From an uncultured Clostridium sp. (GTDB lineage Bacteria > Bacillota > Clostridia > TANB77 > CAG-508): DNA of 14,989 nucleotides. Under the pieces are notes generated by a model. The model did not search any database. It was not told the origin of the DNA and saw only the letters and a list, made by a program, of their open reading frames with translations. Each line of letters starts with the position of its first letter. The first letter of the stretch is position 1. The DNA lies in the NCBI GenBank assembly GCA_900552555.1, contig URZW01000030.1, forward strand, positions 1-14,989, in the 5' to 3' direction. The translations under genes and the position numbers were made by a program. Below are positions 1 through 7,456 of the stretch, piece after piece.

Positions 1-140
1 ATACCCGAAGACAGGACCCTTTTGAGTATTTACTTAAGAATTTGTAACACTATTTCGGTCACATAAAAATATATTCAAATTATTTATAATTAAGATTCAA
101 AAAAATTGTAATAATAAATAAAAGAAAGGGTGAATTCAAC

Positions 141-1787
141 ATGGAAATGAGAAGAAGAATGCCAATAGGAGTAGAATTGGTTAAAAGAGGAGTAGTAAAA
201 GAAGTAGACATAGAAAGTGCTTTAGAATATCAAAGAGATTATCCTAGTATGAAACTTGGAGACATATTACATGTGCTAAATGTATGTGATCCAGAAATAC
301 TAATAAAAAACATAGGAGAAATATTAGGAGAAAAAGGAATACTATTAAAAGCAAATGTATTAAAAATAAAACCTACTGATTATCTATCATTAGACATGTG
401 CAAAAAATATAAATGTTTACCATTTGAAGTAAATGGAAGCAAAATAAAAGTATGTTTTACAGACAAAATATCAAATGCAAAGACAGACCCAGTAAGAATG
501 CTATTGTTAAATAAAGGACTTGTAATGGAAAGCTATGTTACATTTGAAGAAGATATAGAAAAAGCCTTAACGGCCTTAGAAGGTGAAACAGTAAGTACTG
601 ATATTGTAACAGCAACTACATCATCTTCGGCAACAATAATAGAATTAATAGATAGTATTATAAGAACAGGAATGGAAAAAAGAGCAAGTGATATACACAT
701 AGAACCATTAGCAAATGAAGTAAGAGTAAGATATAGAATAGATGGCGAATTATTTACAGCAGCAAGAATTCCAAAAGAAAAACAACAACAAATAATATTA
801 AGATTAAAGGCTATATCAAATATGCATCAAGAAAAACAAGAAGCACAAGATGGAAGAATTACACTATATGATGATTATAACATCCGTGTATCTTCACAAC
901 CAAATATAAATGGAGAAAAATTTGTTTTAAGATTATTAAAGAAAAATGAAGATATAAGAAATATTTTTGAATTAGGATATCCAGGAACAGACGCAGAATT
1001 TAAAAAGAGTTTTAATAAAAAGAATAGTATGGCAATTATAGCAGCACCTACTGGAGCTGGAAAAACTACAACATTATATAGTATAGTAGATTATTTAAAT
1101 TCACCTGAAATTAATATAACAACAATAGAAGACCCAGTTGAAATAAGAATAGATGGACTAAATCAAATAGAAATAGGAAATAAAGCAACATTTTCAGGAG
1201 CATTAAGAACAGTTTTAAGACAAGACCCTGACATAATTTTACTTGGAGAAATTCGTGATAAAGAAACTGCAGAAATAGCAGTACAAGCTGGACAAACAGG
1301 TCACTATGTGTTATCAACTATCCATACAATTGACAGTATAGAAGTTATAAACAGATTAAGAAAAATGGGATTATCAGATTACGATATTGCAAGTACACTT
1401 GCTACAAGTGTTTCACAAAGATTGGTAAGAAGAATTTGCCCTGATTGTAAAAGAGAAAGAGAATTTACACAAGAAGAAAAAGATATAATAACAAAAATTG
1501 CTGAAAAATATGGAGAAAAAATTGATTTTACAAACAAAAAAACATATGATGCAGTTGGTTGTAAAAAATGTAACAATATAGGATATTATGGAAGAATAGG
1601 AATTTTTGAAACACTGGACATAACAGAAGATATAAAAGAATTAATAGTTAAAGGAGCTTCAACACTAGAAATTAGAAATAAAGCATTAGAGCAAAATTAT
1701 AAACCATTAGTTATGGATGGAATAAAAAAAGTCTTAAATGGAAGTACTATTTTAGATGAATTAAATAGACAGTTAATATTGTATTAA
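141..1787 (+). CDS. pilB: Type IV pilus assembly (extension) ATPase PilB / GspE family
   Basis: Cytoplasmic hexameric ATPase that powers pilus extension. The 548-aa length fits PilB. Seen: an N-terminal GspE_N-like region (about residues 5-140), then the secretion-ATPase core with Walker A APTGAGKT (302-309) followed by TTLYS, an Asp-box region after it, Walker B IILLGE (365-370) followed by IRD, and the GQTGH/STIHT histidine-box region. A zinc-binding tetracysteine pair CPDC (433-436) and CKKC (474-477) is typical of PilB and absent from PilT. The start is ATG 141, with a GAAAGGGTG ribosome site at 124-132; an in-frame ATG two codons on is an alternative. Upstream (1-140) there is a TATAAT at 85-90 but no convincing -35, so the promoter may lie outside the window. 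It is followed after 24 bp by pilT and then pilC, so this is a pilus-motor operon. The first Gly of Walker A is Ala here; the rest of the motif is intact. Family assignment is firm, exact pilus type less so. Confidence 0.93.
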   Translation: MEMRRRMPIGVELVKRGVVKEVDIESALEYQRDYPSMKLGDILHVLNVCDPEILIKNIGEILGEKGILLKANVLKIKPTDYLSLDMCKKYKCLPFEVNGSKIKVCFTDKISNAKTDPVRMLLLNKGLVMESYVTFEEDIEKALTALEGETVSTDIVTATTSSSATIIELIDSIIRTGMEKRASDIHIEPLANEVRVRYRIDGELFTAARIPKEKQQQIILRLKAISNMHQEKQEAQDGRITLYDDYNIRVSSQPNINGEKFVLRLLKKNEDIRNIFELGYPGTDAEFKKSFNKKNSMAIIAAPTGAGKTTTLYSIVDYLNSPEINITTIEDPVEIRIDGLNQIEIGNKATFSGALRTVLRQDPDIILLGEIRDKETAEIAVQAGQTGHYVLSTIHTIDSIEVINRLRKMGLSDYDIASTLATSVSQRLVRRICPDCKREREFTQEEKDIITKIAEKYGEKIDFTNKKTYDAVGCKKCNNIGYYGRIGIFETLDITEDIKELIVKGASTLEIRNKALEQNYKPLVMDGIKKVLNGSTILDELNRQLILY

Positions 1788-1811
1788 AAACAAAAGAGGG
1801 GGAAATAAGCC

Positions 1812-2924
1812 ATGATAAATATGGATAAAATATTAGATATAGCAATAGAAAAGGACGCATCAGATGTTCATTTAATTGCTGGAAATAAACCAATACTAAG
1901 AATTTCAAGAGAATTAACACCAATAGAAGAAATGGATGTGTTAACTCCAGATGATATGAATCAAATGTATGATTATTTAGTAAGAGGAAATTTAGATAAA
2001 GATGAAGTTTTTAATACAACAAGAAAATTAGATACATCTTATGAACATAATGGAATTCGTTTAAGAGTAAATATATCTTTATCAGATGATGTACCACTAT
2101 GTACATTAAGACTTATAAAAAATACATTACCACCATACGAATCATTAGGATTACCAGATATTATAAGAAGAATGACATATCAACCACAAGGATTGATATT
2201 GGTTACAGGAAAAACAAACTCTGGTAAAAGTACAACATTAAATGCATTAATAAATGAAATAAATGAAACACAAAATAAAAAAATACTAACACTAGAAAAC
2301 CCAGTAGAATTTAAACATCATTCTAAAAAATCTTTAATAGTTCAAAAAGAAATTGGAAAAGGAAGAGATTCGTTAACATTTAGTGATGGTGTTAAAAACT
2401 CTTTAAGAGAAGATTGTGATATTCTAGTAATAGGAGAAATTAGAGACAAAGTAACAATGGAAGCAGCAATAGAAATGGCAGAATCTGGACATTTAGTTGT
2501 AGGAACATTACATACAAAATCATGTGCAGAAACAATAGACAGAATGATAAACTTCTATGAAGTTAGAGATCAAGCAAGTATAAAATATTTGTTATCTTCT
2601 TTATTAAAGTTAGTTGTTTCACAAAGATTATTACCAGGAAGAGATGGAAAATTAGTATTAGTTCCAGAAGTAATGGTTGTAGATAACATTGTTGCAGGAA
2701 TTATAAGAAAAGACAAAATAAGTGTATCGGAAATAGAAGATGCAATTCAAAGTTCAGATAAAGGAAGTATAGGATTAATAAACTCGATTGCTTCATTATT
2801 TGTAGATGATAAAATTACATTAGAACAAGCAAAAGCACAAATAGAAGAAAAAAATATAGAAGTATTAAATAGAACAATAATGCAAATGAAAATAAGAAGA
2901 GATAGTAATAGACAACAATATTAG
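1812..2924 (+). CDS. pilT: Type IV pilus retraction ATPase PilT
   Basis: Cytoplasmic ATPase of the PilT family, which depolymerises pili for twitching and uptake. It has 370 residues, a normal length. Seen: an N-terminal PAS-like region with the PilT hallmark ASDVHL (16-21), Walker A GKTNSGKS (133-140), Walker B with IGEIRD (207-212), the AESGH box (223-227) and GTLHT (231-235). It lacks the C-terminal cysteines of PilB, which supports PilT rather than a second PilB. The start chosen is ATG 1812, about 10 nt after a GAGGGGG ribosome site at 1795-1801; ATG 1821 (MDKILD) is also possible. Walker A has Lys-Thr-Asn where most PilT proteins have Pro-Thr-Gly; the catalytic Gly-Lys-Ser is kept. It lies between pilB and pilC, so extension and retraction motors are co-expressed. 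Confidence 0.92.
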   Translation: MINMDKILDIAIEKDASDVHLIAGNKPILRISRELTPIEEMDVLTPDDMNQMYDYLVRGNLDKDEVFNTTRKLDTSYEHNGIRLRVNISLSDDVPLCTLRLIKNTLPPYESLGLPDIIRRMTYQPQGLILVTGKTNSGKSTTLNALINEINETQNKKILTLENPVEFKHHSKKSLIVQKEIGKGRDSLTFSDGVKNSLREDCDILVIGEIRDKVTMEAAIEMAESGHLVVGTLHTKSCAETIDRMINFYEVRDQASIKYLLSSLLKLVVSQRLLPGRDGKLVLVPEVMVVDNIVAGIIRKDKISVSEIEDAIQSSDKGSIGLINSIASLFVDDKITLEQAKAQIEEKNIEVLNRTIMQMKIRRDSNRQQY

Positions 2925-2938
2925 CAGGAGGTGAGTAA

Positions 2939-4279
2939 ATGCCTACATATATGTACAAAGCTGCAACAAGTTCAGGAATAATAGTAAAAAATCGAGTAGA
3001 GGCACCAAGCAAACAAAATCTATTAAGATCATTAAAAAATAATGATTTAATGCCAATTACAATTGAACAAGTTGCATATTCAGCAAAAAGAAAGAAAACT
3101 AAAAAAAGAAATATAAAAGACGTAGAAGAAATAATGAAAAATGTAAATACAACACAAGTAAATACAAAAAAAACATCAACTGTTAAAGAAAAAATAAATA
3201 TGTATTTATCAAAAACAGAAAAAGTCACAAGTAGAGATTTAGTTGTATTTACTCAAAACTTCTATCTATTAAAAAAAGCAAATTTTAATAATATTCATGC
3301 TTTAAAAACAATAATAGATAGTACTGAAAATGTTACTTTTAAGGGAGTTTTAGAAGACATATTAGCAGGTGTTGAAGCCGGAGAAAATATGTATACAACA
3401 ATGGAATATTATTCAGATATTTTTCCATACATATATATAAATATGATAAAAGTCGGAGAATTATCTGGTTCGCTAACAAATTCATTAGATCAAGCAGTAA
3501 CATATTTAGATTCAACTGAAAAATTGAATAAAAAAATAAGAGGAATATTAATACCAAACTTATTTCAATTCTTCTTTTTAATAGTAATGCTAATAGTTGG
3601 AACTATTGTTGCAATACCAGCAATCCAAAATGTATATGCAGAAATGGGATCTTCAGACACATTACCCGCTGTAACACTTTGGTTCCAAGGAGTTGTAAAT
3701 GGATTAGTTAAATATTGGTTTATACCTGTTGCGATAATAGCTGCTACTGTTGCAGGAGTAGTATTTTATATTAATACTCCAAAGGGAAAATATAATTTTG
3801 ATTACTTTAAATATAAAATGCCAATATTTGGACAATTAATATTTGCACTAGATTTTTCAAGGTTAATGAAAGCAATGTTATTAAATTTGGAAAATGGAAT
3901 GAGAATTCAAGATTCAATAGAAGTAAGTAAAAATGTTGTACAAAATTATGTTATGCTTTCAATTATAGAAACATCACTAAACAATATAATTATAGGTGAA
4001 TCTTGGATCGAACCATTTGAAAAATCAGGTTTGCCAAAGTCAATGATAACTGAGATGCTTAAAATAGGTATGCAAACAGATTTATCAGAAATGATGAGAA
4101 AATTAGTTGAATATATGGAAATTGATATTGATAATATTATGCAGAAAATTATTAAAGTATTGCCAGAAGTTACTTACTTGATTGTTGGTGTAGTATTGAT
4201 ATTCTTTGTATTAGTAGTGCTTGCACCATGTATTCAAGTTTATATGGGAGGATTCTTATTCTCAGCTGCTGGAGTATAA
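2939..4279 (+). CDS. pilC: Type IV pilus inner-membrane platform protein PilC / GspF family
   Basis: Polytopic membrane protein on which PilB and PilT act to insert or withdraw pilins. 446 aa. Seen: a short N-terminal region starting MPTYMYKA that resembles the usual PilC start, then a long Lys-rich stretch (about 50-95), then two repeated GspF domains (about 101-225 and 304-428). The first contains GELSGSL (173-179). Hydrophobic segments lie at about 207-228, 258-278 and 411-433. The start ATG 2939 is set by a strong AGGAGGTG site at 2926-2933, only 14 bp after the pilT stop, so translation is probably coupled. It is the last pilus gene here: no pilin, minor pilin or prepilin peptidase follows, and the next 225 bp hold repeat elements. 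Confidence 0.92.
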   Translation: MPTYMYKAATSSGIIVKNRVEAPSKQNLLRSLKNNDLMPITIEQVAYSAKRKKTKKRNIKDVEEIMKNVNTTQVNTKKTSTVKEKINMYLSKTEKVTSRDLVVFTQNFYLLKKANFNNIHALKTIIDSTENVTFKGVLEDILAGVEAGENMYTTMEYYSDIFPYIYINMIKVGELSGSLTNSLDQAVTYLDSTEKLNKKIRGILIPNLFQFFFLIVMLIVGTIVAIPAIQNVYAEMGSSDTLPAVTLWFQGVVNGLVKYWFIPVAIIAATVAGVVFYINTPKGKYNFDYFKYKMPIFGQLIFALDFSRLMKAMLLNLENGMRIQDSIEVSKNVVQNYVMLSIIETSLNNIIIGESWIEPFEKSGLPKSMITEMLKIGMQTDLSEMMRKLVEYMEIDIDNIMQKIIKVLPEVTYLIVGVVLIFFVLVVLAPCIQVYMGGFLFSAAGV

Positions 4280-4281
4280 AA

Positions 4282-4312
4282 TGTCCTTTTGGGGACGGTT
4301 CTTTTTGGGACA
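4282..4312. repeat. Short REP-like palindrome (TGTCC...GGACA)
   Basis: A 31-nt motif immediately after pilC, much richer in G and C than its surroundings. The ends AATGTCC (4280-4286) and GGACATT (4308-4314) are exact inverted repeats. Inside lies a second pairing GTCC-TTTTGG-GGAC followed by GGTTCTTTTT. The string GGGGACGGTTCTTTTTGGGA resembles, from memory, a repetitive extragenic palindrome found in many Firmicute genomes. The inner hairpin plus T-run could also act as a weak terminator for the pil operon. Its repeat status cannot be proved from one copy. Confidence 0.55.
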
Positions 4313-4336
4313 TTAAAAATATAAATGATAATAATT

Positions 4337-4481
4337 GTTACAATTTAGTAAGTATACGGCTTGAAAATACCTGTGAATGATATTTTGAATATTTTTCTCA
4401 GGCTTCCTTCATAACGTTAACAAATTCTATTCAAAATATCATTCACAGGTATTTCAAACATTAGCCTTATTGAATTGTAAC
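4337..4481. mobile_element. 145-bp MITE-like long inverted-repeat element, copy 1
   Basis: The left arm (4337-4391) and right arm (4428-4481) form one long hairpin around a 36-nt centre (4392-4427). The innermost 26 bp (4366-4391 against 4428-4453) are a perfect inverted repeat. The tips GTTACAATT (4337-4345) and AATTGTAAC (4473-4481) are also perfect. The flanks read TAATAATT (4329-4336) and TAATAAGC (4482-4489), 6 of 8 identical, as expected for an aged 8-bp target duplication. There is no ORF inside. The tips match those of the element at 12832-13064, which supports a shared mobilising transposase. It sits 23 bp before the ROK kinase start and separates that gene from any older upstream promoter. 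Confidence 0.75.
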
Positions 4482-4504
4482 TAATAAGCAAAGGATTGAT
4501 AAAA

Positions 4505-5395
4505 ATGAAAATTGGAATTGATTTAGGAGGAAGTCATATAGCAATTGGAGTTGTTGATGACAAAAATTATATAGTAGAAAAGGTAGAAAAAAGATTATTA
4601 TCAAAAGACAAAAAGGACATAAAAACATCAATAGAAAATTATATAATAAAAAATGTAAAAGATTTTACAGAAAAGTATAAAATCAAAGAAATAGGAATTT
4701 CTGTACCTGGAACAATAAAAGGTACGGTAATAATGAAATCTGTAAATTTAGGTGTAAAGAATTATAATTTAGTAGATAATTTAAAAAAAGAAATTGAGTT
4801 GCCTATAAAAATAAGAAATGATGCAAAATGTGCTGCAATTGCTGAAAATAAAATAGGAGCGCTAAAAGATTATGATAGAAGTATATTACTAACATTAGGA
4901 ACAGGAATAGGTGGAGCTGTTATCATAAATAATGAATTATTGGATACAGGAGAATTGTCAGGATGTGAATTTGGACATATGGTAATTCAAAAAGATGGAC
5001 TAAAATGCAATTGTGGAAAAAATGGATGTTTTGAAAAATATGCATCAATGAAGGCTTTGAAAAATAATTTAAGAGAAGCCTTAGGTGTTGATGAAAAAAC
5101 TAGAGGTCAAGAACTATTGGATTATTTAAGAAAAAATCCTGATGATGAAAAAATAAATAGTATTATAAAAGAATATATCGAATACTTAAGTATAGGAATT
5201 TCAAATTTGATAAATATATTTGAACCTGAAGCTGTAAGCATTGGAGGAAGTTTTGTGTATTTTTCAGATGTTCTTTTAGAAAAGTTAAAAAATAACATTC
5301 AAAAAAATAATTTATTGTTTAATAGCAGAGATGAATTAATTATAGTTCCAGCTGCATTAGGTAATGATGCTGGTATAATAGGGGCTTGTGAATAA
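4505..5395 (+). CDS. ROK-family sugar kinase (probable glucokinase)
   Basis: Probably phosphorylates glucose or a related hexose with ATP in the cytoplasm, feeding glycolysis. 296 aa. Seen: an N-terminal phosphate-binding DLGGS (6-10), the catalytic ND pair (Asn105-Asp106), GTGIGG (132-137), the ROK sugar-binding E155-x-G-H158 motif, and the zinc cluster C168-x-C170-G-x-x-G-C175-x-E typical of ROK kinases. There is no helix-turn-helix extension, so it is a kinase rather than a ROK repressor. ATG 4505 is chosen because AAAGGA (4490-4495) lies 9 nt upstream; an upstream TTG at 4496 overlaps this site and is unlikely. The 5' flank is a MITE-like element and I see no good promoter of its own. It is followed after 66 bp by a transketolase subunit, which fits central sugar metabolism. 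Substrate is not determined: N-acetylmannosamine or fructose kinases share these motifs. Confidence 0.87.
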   Translation: MKIGIDLGGSHIAIGVVDDKNYIVEKVEKRLLSKDKKDIKTSIENYIIKNVKDFTEKYKIKEIGISVPGTIKGTVIMKSVNLGVKNYNLVDNLKKEIELPIKIRNDAKCAAIAENKIGALKDYDRSILLTLGTGIGGAVIINNELLDTGELSGCEFGHMVIQKDGLKCNCGKNGCFEKYASMKALKNNLREALGVDEKTRGQELLDYLRKNPDDEKINSIIKEYIEYLSIGISNLINIFEPEAVSIGGSFVYFSDVLLEKLKNNIQKNNLLFNSRDELIIVPAALGNDAGIIGACE

Positions 5396-5461
5396 ATGAA
5401 ATTAAGTCATAATATAGGTTATGGAAAATTAATATAGCTGAATGAAAGGAAATGTGTGGGT

Positions 5462-6385
5462 ATGAATGAAAATTTAAAAAAAGCAACAAGACAAAGTTAT
5501 GGAGAAGCTTTATTAGACTTAGGAAAAGAAAATGAAAAAGTAGTTGTATTTGATGCAGATTTATCAACAGCAACAAAGACAAATTTATTTGCAAAAGTAT
5601 TTCCCAATAGATTTTTTGATATGGGAATTGCTGAACAAAATATGATATCAACAGCAGCGGGAATGGCAACATGTGGAAAAATACCATATGCAAGCACATT
5701 TGCAGTCTTTGCAGCAGGAAGAGCATATGACCAAATAAGAAACAGTGTATGTTACCCAAAATTAAATGTAAAAATATGTGCAACACATGCAGGAATCACA
5801 GTTGGAGAAGACGGAGCAACTCATCAAATGATAGAAGATATTTCATTAATGAGAACTTTACCTAATATGACAGTAATTTCAACATCTGATGATATTCAAA
5901 CAAAATGGGCAGTTAAGGAAATAAGTAAAATAAATGGCCCAGTTTATTTAAGATTATCAAGACTTGCAACACCTATAATTTATGACGAAAATCAAGAATT
6001 TGAGATAGGCAAAGCTGTTCAAATTGGAGAAGGTACAGATGCAACAATTTTTGCAACAGGTGTTACAGTTAGTGAAGCATTAAAGGCACAAGAAATGTTA
6101 AAACAAGATGGTATAAATATTAGAGTTGTTGATATTCATACAATTAAACCTATTGATAAGGATATGATTGTAAAATGTGCTAAGGAAACTAAAAAATTAA
6201 TTTCTGTAGAAGACCATAATGTTATTGGTGGTCTTGGTTCTGCAATTTCAGAGGTTTTAACTCAAGAGTATCCAGCTAAATTAATAAGATTAGGAATAAA
6301 CGATACTTTTGGTAAGTCTGGAAAAGCTACAGAGTTGATGAAATATTTTGGAATTACGGCAGATAATATAGTAAGTTTGTTTTAA
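5462..6385 (+). CDS. Transketolase, C-terminal subunit (split transketolase)
   Basis: Carries the pyrimidine-binding and C-terminal domains of a thiamine-diphosphate transketolase, which moves two-carbon units between sugar phosphates in the non-oxidative pentose phosphate pathway. At 307 aa it is half the length of a one-piece enzyme (about 660 aa). Seen: DADLSTATKT (31-40), GIAEQNM with the Glu (Glu58) expected to activate the cofactor, the THAGITVGEDGATHQ stretch, and a C-terminal domain with VVDIHTIKPID. In genomes with split enzymes the N-terminal subunit is usually the gene just before; here that place is taken by the ROK kinase and no partner is visible. Start: ATG 5462 after GAAAGGA at 5444-5450; GTG 5456 (two codons earlier) is possible. 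A 1-deoxyxylulose-phosphate synthase fragment is a less likely reading. A strong terminator follows directly. Confidence 0.88.
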   Translation: MNENLKKATRQSYGEALLDLGKENEKVVVFDADLSTATKTNLFAKVFPNRFFDMGIAEQNMISTAAGMATCGKIPYASTFAVFAAGRAYDQIRNSVCYPKLNVKICATHAGITVGEDGATHQMIEDISLMRTLPNMTVISTSDDIQTKWAVKEISKINGPVYLRLSRLATPIIYDENQEFEIGKAVQIGEGTDATIFATGVTVSEALKAQEMLKQDGINIRVVDIHTIKPIDKDMIVKCAKETKKLISVEDHNVIGGLGSAISEVLTQEYPAKLIRLGINDTFGKSGKATELMKYFGITADNIVSLF

Positions 6386-6388
6386 AAG

Positions 6389-6430
6389 AAAAAACACGGG
6401 GATATTTGAAAAAAATTCCTGTGTTTTTTT
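6389..6430 (+). terminator. Rho-independent terminator after the transketolase gene
   Basis: AAAAAACACGGGGA (6389-6402) pairs with TTCCTGTGTTTTTT (6416-6429), with a few G-U pairs, around a short loop, and the descending strand runs into seven or more T residues. It starts 3 nt after the transketolase stop and ends the kinase-transketolase unit. Confidence 0.88.
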
Positions 6431-6441
6431 GGTGAAAACTA

Positions 6442-6470
6442 TTGCAAAATTAGTAGATTATTGGTATTAT
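6442..6470 (+). promoter_or_regulatory. Probable sigma-A promoter of the ftsEX operon
   Basis: TTGCAA (6442-6447), a 17-nt spacer and TATTAT (6465-6470), preceded by TG one base away (TGGTATTAT, an extended -10). A start near 6477 would give a leader of about 290 nt that contains the tandem repeat array at 6531-6739. It lies directly downstream of a terminator, so it is the natural promoter for ftsE and the genes after it. Confidence 0.6.
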
Positions 6471-6530
6471 TTATAAGAAAAAATAGATAATAGTAAATAA
6501 AACAATTTTAAATAACTATGAGTAAAAATT

Positions 6531-6739
6531 CAAGATTTGGCAGACAAAATTTTGAATGACGATGAGCGAAACAGCCCAAGATTTGGCAGACAAAATTTTG
6601 AAAAAATTTTGGATGACGATGAACGAAACAGCCCAAGATTTGGCAGACAAAATTTTGAAAAAATTTTGGATGACGATGAGCGAAACAGCCCAAGATTTGG
6701 CAGACAAAATTTTGAAAAAATTTTGGATGACGATGAACG
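6531..6739. repeat. Tandem repeat array, four units of 46/57 bp, before ftsE
   Basis: Units: 6531-6576 (46 bp), 6577-6633 (57 bp), 6634-6690 (57 bp), and 6691 to about 6739 (partial). Each begins CAAGATTTGGCAGACAAAA and ends in GATGARCGAAACAGCC. The 57-bp form differs from the 46-bp form by 11 extra bases that repeat the AAAATTTTG core. Units 1 and 3 read GAGCG and units 2 and 4 GAACG, suggesting the array grew by copying a two-unit block. The core contains the palindrome CAAAATTTTG. Because 57 is a multiple of three, several frames stay open (for example 6537-6752 and 6556-6783 on the plus strand), but none has a ribosome site, so I treat them as by-products. The array lies in the predicted ftsE leader. 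There are no spacers, so it is not CRISPR. Confidence 0.93.
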
Positions 6740-6754
6740 GAGCAAAGCGTAGTG

Positions 6755-6760
6755 AAAGGA
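6755..6760 (+). promoter_or_regulatory. Ribosome binding site that decides the ftsE start
   Basis: AAAGGA lies 9 nt before ATG 6770. It falls inside the reading frame that would begin at GTG 6752, so the GTG is rejected as the start. Confidence 0.75.
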
Positions 6761-6769
6761 AAAAAGAAA

Positions 6770-7456
6770 ATGATAGAGTTTAGAAATGTATCAAAAACAT
6801 ACGACACAGGAACAAAAGCAGTAAAAAATGCAAACTTTGTAATAGACAAAGGAGAATTTGCATTTTTAGTAGGAACATCAGGAAGTGGAAAATCAACACT
6901 AATAAAACTAATATTAAAAGAAGAAGAACCAACATCAGGAAACATCATAATAAACGGAAAAGACACAACATTCTTAAAACAAAGTAGAGTACCATATCTA
7001 AGAAGAAGTATGGGAGTAGTATTCCAAGACTTCAGACTATTACCAGACAAAACCGTATATGACAATGTAGCATATGCAATGTACATAGTTAGAGCAACAC
7101 CAAGACACATAAGAAGACAAGTACCAATGGTATTATCATTAGTTGGACTAAGTGGAAAAGCAAAAATGTATCCAAACGAACTATCAGGAGGAGAGCAACA
7201 AAGAGTTGCACTTGCAAGAGCATTAGTAAATAACCCATCAATGTTAATAGCAGACGAACCAACAGGAAACTTAGACCCAGATACAGCATGGGAAATAATG
7301 AATCTATTAAACGAAATAAATATGAGAGGAACAACTGTTGTAGTTGCAACACACGCAAAGGATATAGTAGATAAAATGAAAAAAAGAGTAATACACATTG
7401 AAAAAGGCAACATAGTAAGAGATGATAAAAAAGGTGGTTATGATAGTGAAATATAA
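6770..7456 (+). CDS. ftsE: Cell-division ABC transporter ATP-binding protein FtsE
   Basis: ATPase of the FtsEX complex; its ATP cycle drives conformational changes in FtsX that switch on peptidoglycan hydrolases outside the membrane. With the start at ATG 6770 the protein is 228 aa, the family size, and begins MIEFRNVSKTY as FtsE proteins do. Seen: Walker A GTSGSGKS (35-42), Q-loop Gln86, the signature LSGGEQQ (138-144), Walker B MLIADEP (158-164) and switch His195. No key residue is missing. The start of ftsX lies inside its last codons, so the two are translationally coupled. The long leader with the repeat array is unusual. The following hydrolases and S41 protease support FtsE over a LolD or MacB ATPase. 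Confidence 0.95.
   Translation: MIEFRNVSKTYDTGTKAVKNANFVIDKGEFAFLVGTSGSGKSTLIKLILKEEEPTSGNIIINGKDTTFLKQSRVPYLRRSMGVVFQDFRLLPDKTVYDNVAYAMYIVRATPRHIRRQVPMVLSLVGLSGKAKMYPNELSGGEQQRVALARALVNNPSMLIADEPTGNLDPDTAWEIMNLLNEINMRGTTVVVATHAKDIVDKMKKRVIHIEKGNIVRDDKKGGYDSEI
7433..7437 (+). promoter_or_regulatory. Ribosome binding site that decides the ftsX start
   Basis: GGTGG, within AAAAAAGGTGG, lies 8 nt before GTG 7446 but only 2 nt before ATG 7440 and after ATG 7422. It therefore favours the GTG start inside the end of ftsE. Confidence 0.6.

Noticed and set aside
141..4279. Type II secretion or competence (Com) system instead of type IV pilus
   Set aside because: A PilT-type retraction ATPase lies between the PilB- and PilC-type genes, which fits a type IV pilus best; ComG operons lack pilT.
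6531..6739. CRISPR array
   Set aside because: The repeat units are contiguous with no unique spacers, have 46/57-bp periods, and no cas gene is present.
6508..7413. Long minus-strand open frame across the repeat array and ftsE
   Set aside because: It is the antisense shadow of the repeats and of ftsE; it has no ribosome site and a composition (Phe/Ser/Pro-rich) typical of antisense frames.
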